64,000 nt of DNA, taken from assembly GCA_033439765.1 (NCBI GenBank), contig JAULSN010000005.1, positions 3,115,001 to 3,179,000 of the forward strand. The letters are read 5' to 3'. Shown one piece after another: positions 62,939-64,000 of the stretch (position 1 is the stretch's first letter; the number at the start of each line of letters is the position of its first letter). Under the pieces are notes generated by a model that did not search any database, was not told the origin of the DNA, and was given only the letters and a program-made list of their open reading frames with translations. A program made the translations under genes and the position numbers. This DNA is from Lasiosphaeria ovina. Its lineage: Eukaryota > Ascomycota > Sordariomycetes > Sordariales > Lasiosphaeriaceae.

Positions 62939-63648
62939 CTGAACGGCGGGCGGAATTCTCAGCCGCATGCAGAAAGCCCACAGGTATGCCAGCCACAGAA
63001 CCAGCCCTCCCATACCAACCGCAGATCAATGCTACATCTCGAGGTGTTTTCGTTCAAGAATGGCGAGTTTGACATACTGGTGCTCATATGCCCTTTAAGC
63101 TAACCGGTTCTCAGACCTTTCGTTAGGAACTTTCCAGGGTTCGAGATATCTCCCATAGAGCACGCCTCTCTCTGCATAAGGCACTAGTGGTGCCCTACAG
63201 GCGAGTCACCCGCCCGGTTCTAGCTCGGGGAAGCAGGGAGAGGCGCTCAGGTGACGAAATGCCGTCGGGAGAATCCATATACAGGACTGGGCGCAAACTG
63301 CAGTAGGCCGTGAGCATGTATGGCTAGGTGTAAGAACCCGCTTGCCAGCACATCCATAGATGGAAGCCACCATGCAAAGATTCACTTGGACTGTGTAGAG
63401 GCGTCTGACCGCACATTATATGCCAAAATCACAGCACTGCAGCGGCCCAATGAAGGATAAGAAGACAACGTCCTTTGCAGCCTAGGGGAAAGGTGTATTT
63501 GATCCGCTCTCCCAGTTTCTGCCTCTCGTCACAGCGCCCAGCCTTCCTATTACTCTAGTACTACGTACTAACGTTCCTGCTGAAATCCCGAACACGAGCA
63601 CCCCGCAAAATATATAGTATACCTTACTCACTACTTACTATTACTAAA
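62939..63648. other. No convincing gene
   Basis: A TATA-like stretch (ATATATAGTATACC) at about 63608-63622 lies 30 bp before the ATG at 63649. Otherwise nothing. Confidence 0.4.
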
Positions 63649-63917
63649 ATGGACGGCCATATTCTCATGTAAGTAATACCCCGGATCTTATATATACCTG
63701 TGGGGGTTAATATTTTATTAGGGAACTTGCCCTTCTTCAACAAGAGAAGAAGAAGAAGGAGAAGAAGGAGAAGGAGAAGGAGAAGGAGAAGGAGAAGGAG
63801 AAGGAGAAGGAGAAGGAGAAGGAGAAGGAGAAGGAGAAGGAGAAGGAGAAGGAGAAGGAGAAGGAGAAGGAGGAGAAGGAGGAGGAGGAGGAGGAAAAGG
63901 AGACAGAGAAAAATTGA
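63649..63917 (+). CDS. Possible gene encoding a (Lys-Glu)n helix from a GAGAAG microsatellite
   Basis: Exons 63649-63668 and 63722-63917 with a 53-bp intron (GTAAGT donor, TTATTAG acceptor). The joined frame is 71 codons: MDGHILMELALLQQEKKKK, then alternating EK for about 35 residues, then an Glu-rich end before TGA. The 6-bp GAGAAG repeat (63745-63880) is in frame. The protein would be a highly charged single alpha-helix. The exact splice signals and ATG make a gene possible; the low complexity means it could equally be a chance frame over a microsatellite. Confidence 0.35.
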
Positions 63918-64000
63918 GCGGAGGGGGGAACCGGGGGAGACTACTCTGCCAGTCTCTCGAATTAGTTATGTTAGCCTTCTACTAAGTAACTGCGCTGGGG

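Noticed and set aside
1..64000. Starship-type giant element with a tyrosine recombinase captain
   Set aside because: The cargo-like gene mix suggested it, but I found no DUF3435-type recombinase and no end repeats at window scale.
1..64000. Telomere repeats or subtelomeric end
   Set aside because: No tandem TTAGGG/CCCTAA run occurs anywhere in the window, though the Est1-type pseudogene made me look.

Overview
This is nuclear DNA of a filamentous ascomycete (Pezizomycotina; a sordariomycete is my best guess, by inference only). Genes are small and broken by 44-163 bp introns with fungal donors, CTAAC/CTGAC-type branch sites and YAG acceptors. Fungal-only families occur: Zn(II)2Cys6 and Con7-type C2H2 factors, an Est1-type protein, and fungal kinase-like proteins. 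The window also carries scars typical of repeat-induced point mutation (RIP): C-to-T changes at CpA, TAG/TAA stops without indels, and AT-rich tracts. I see no bacterial, plasmid, rRNA, tRNA or CRISPR feature.

The window reads as a repeat-rich accessory region. Exons were joined only where the donor, branch site, acceptor and frame agreed. Many open frames begin at TTG or GTG, which is not credible in a fungus, so those starts are marked uncertain.

Layout. 0-1.2 kb: Con7-like factor with a doubled finger. 2-7.5 kb: palindrome, dispersed repeats, a dead gene copy, 19-bp satellite array 1, a small zinc protein and a kinase fragment. 7.5-14.9 kb: unknown 345-aa gene, a C6-factor regulatory domain, a chromodomain protein and two C2H2 genes. 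14.9-19.9 kb: gene-poor. 19.9-21.8 kb: repeat-bearing C2H2 protein convergent with a 237-aa protein. 22-26 kb: repeats and gene fragments. 26.7-29.0 kb: Est1-type pseudogene. 29-37.8 kb: satellites, a 7-TM protein and small genes. 37.8-44.8 kb: C6 factor, Cys-rich protein, JmjC protein. 45-50 kb: satellites, a degraded C2H2 gene, an AWS-SET methyltransferase and a C2H2/C6 hybrid factor. 50-58 kb: repeats, satellite array 3, small genes and decayed copies. 58-62.4 kb: kinase-like gene split by a RIP-damaged pogo/Fot-type transposon. 62.4-64 kb: small ORFs and a gene-like (GAGAAG)n tract.

Two themes stand out. First, DNA-binding and chromatin proteins are unusually dense: five C2H2 genes, a Zn(II)2Cys6 factor, a factor with only the regulatory domain, a hybrid factor, plus chromodomain, JmjC and AWS-SET proteins. 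Second, at least a dozen repeat families recur inside the 64 kb, often inverted, with copies differing mainly by RIP-type transitions. Whether the regulators act on this repeat landscape is inference.
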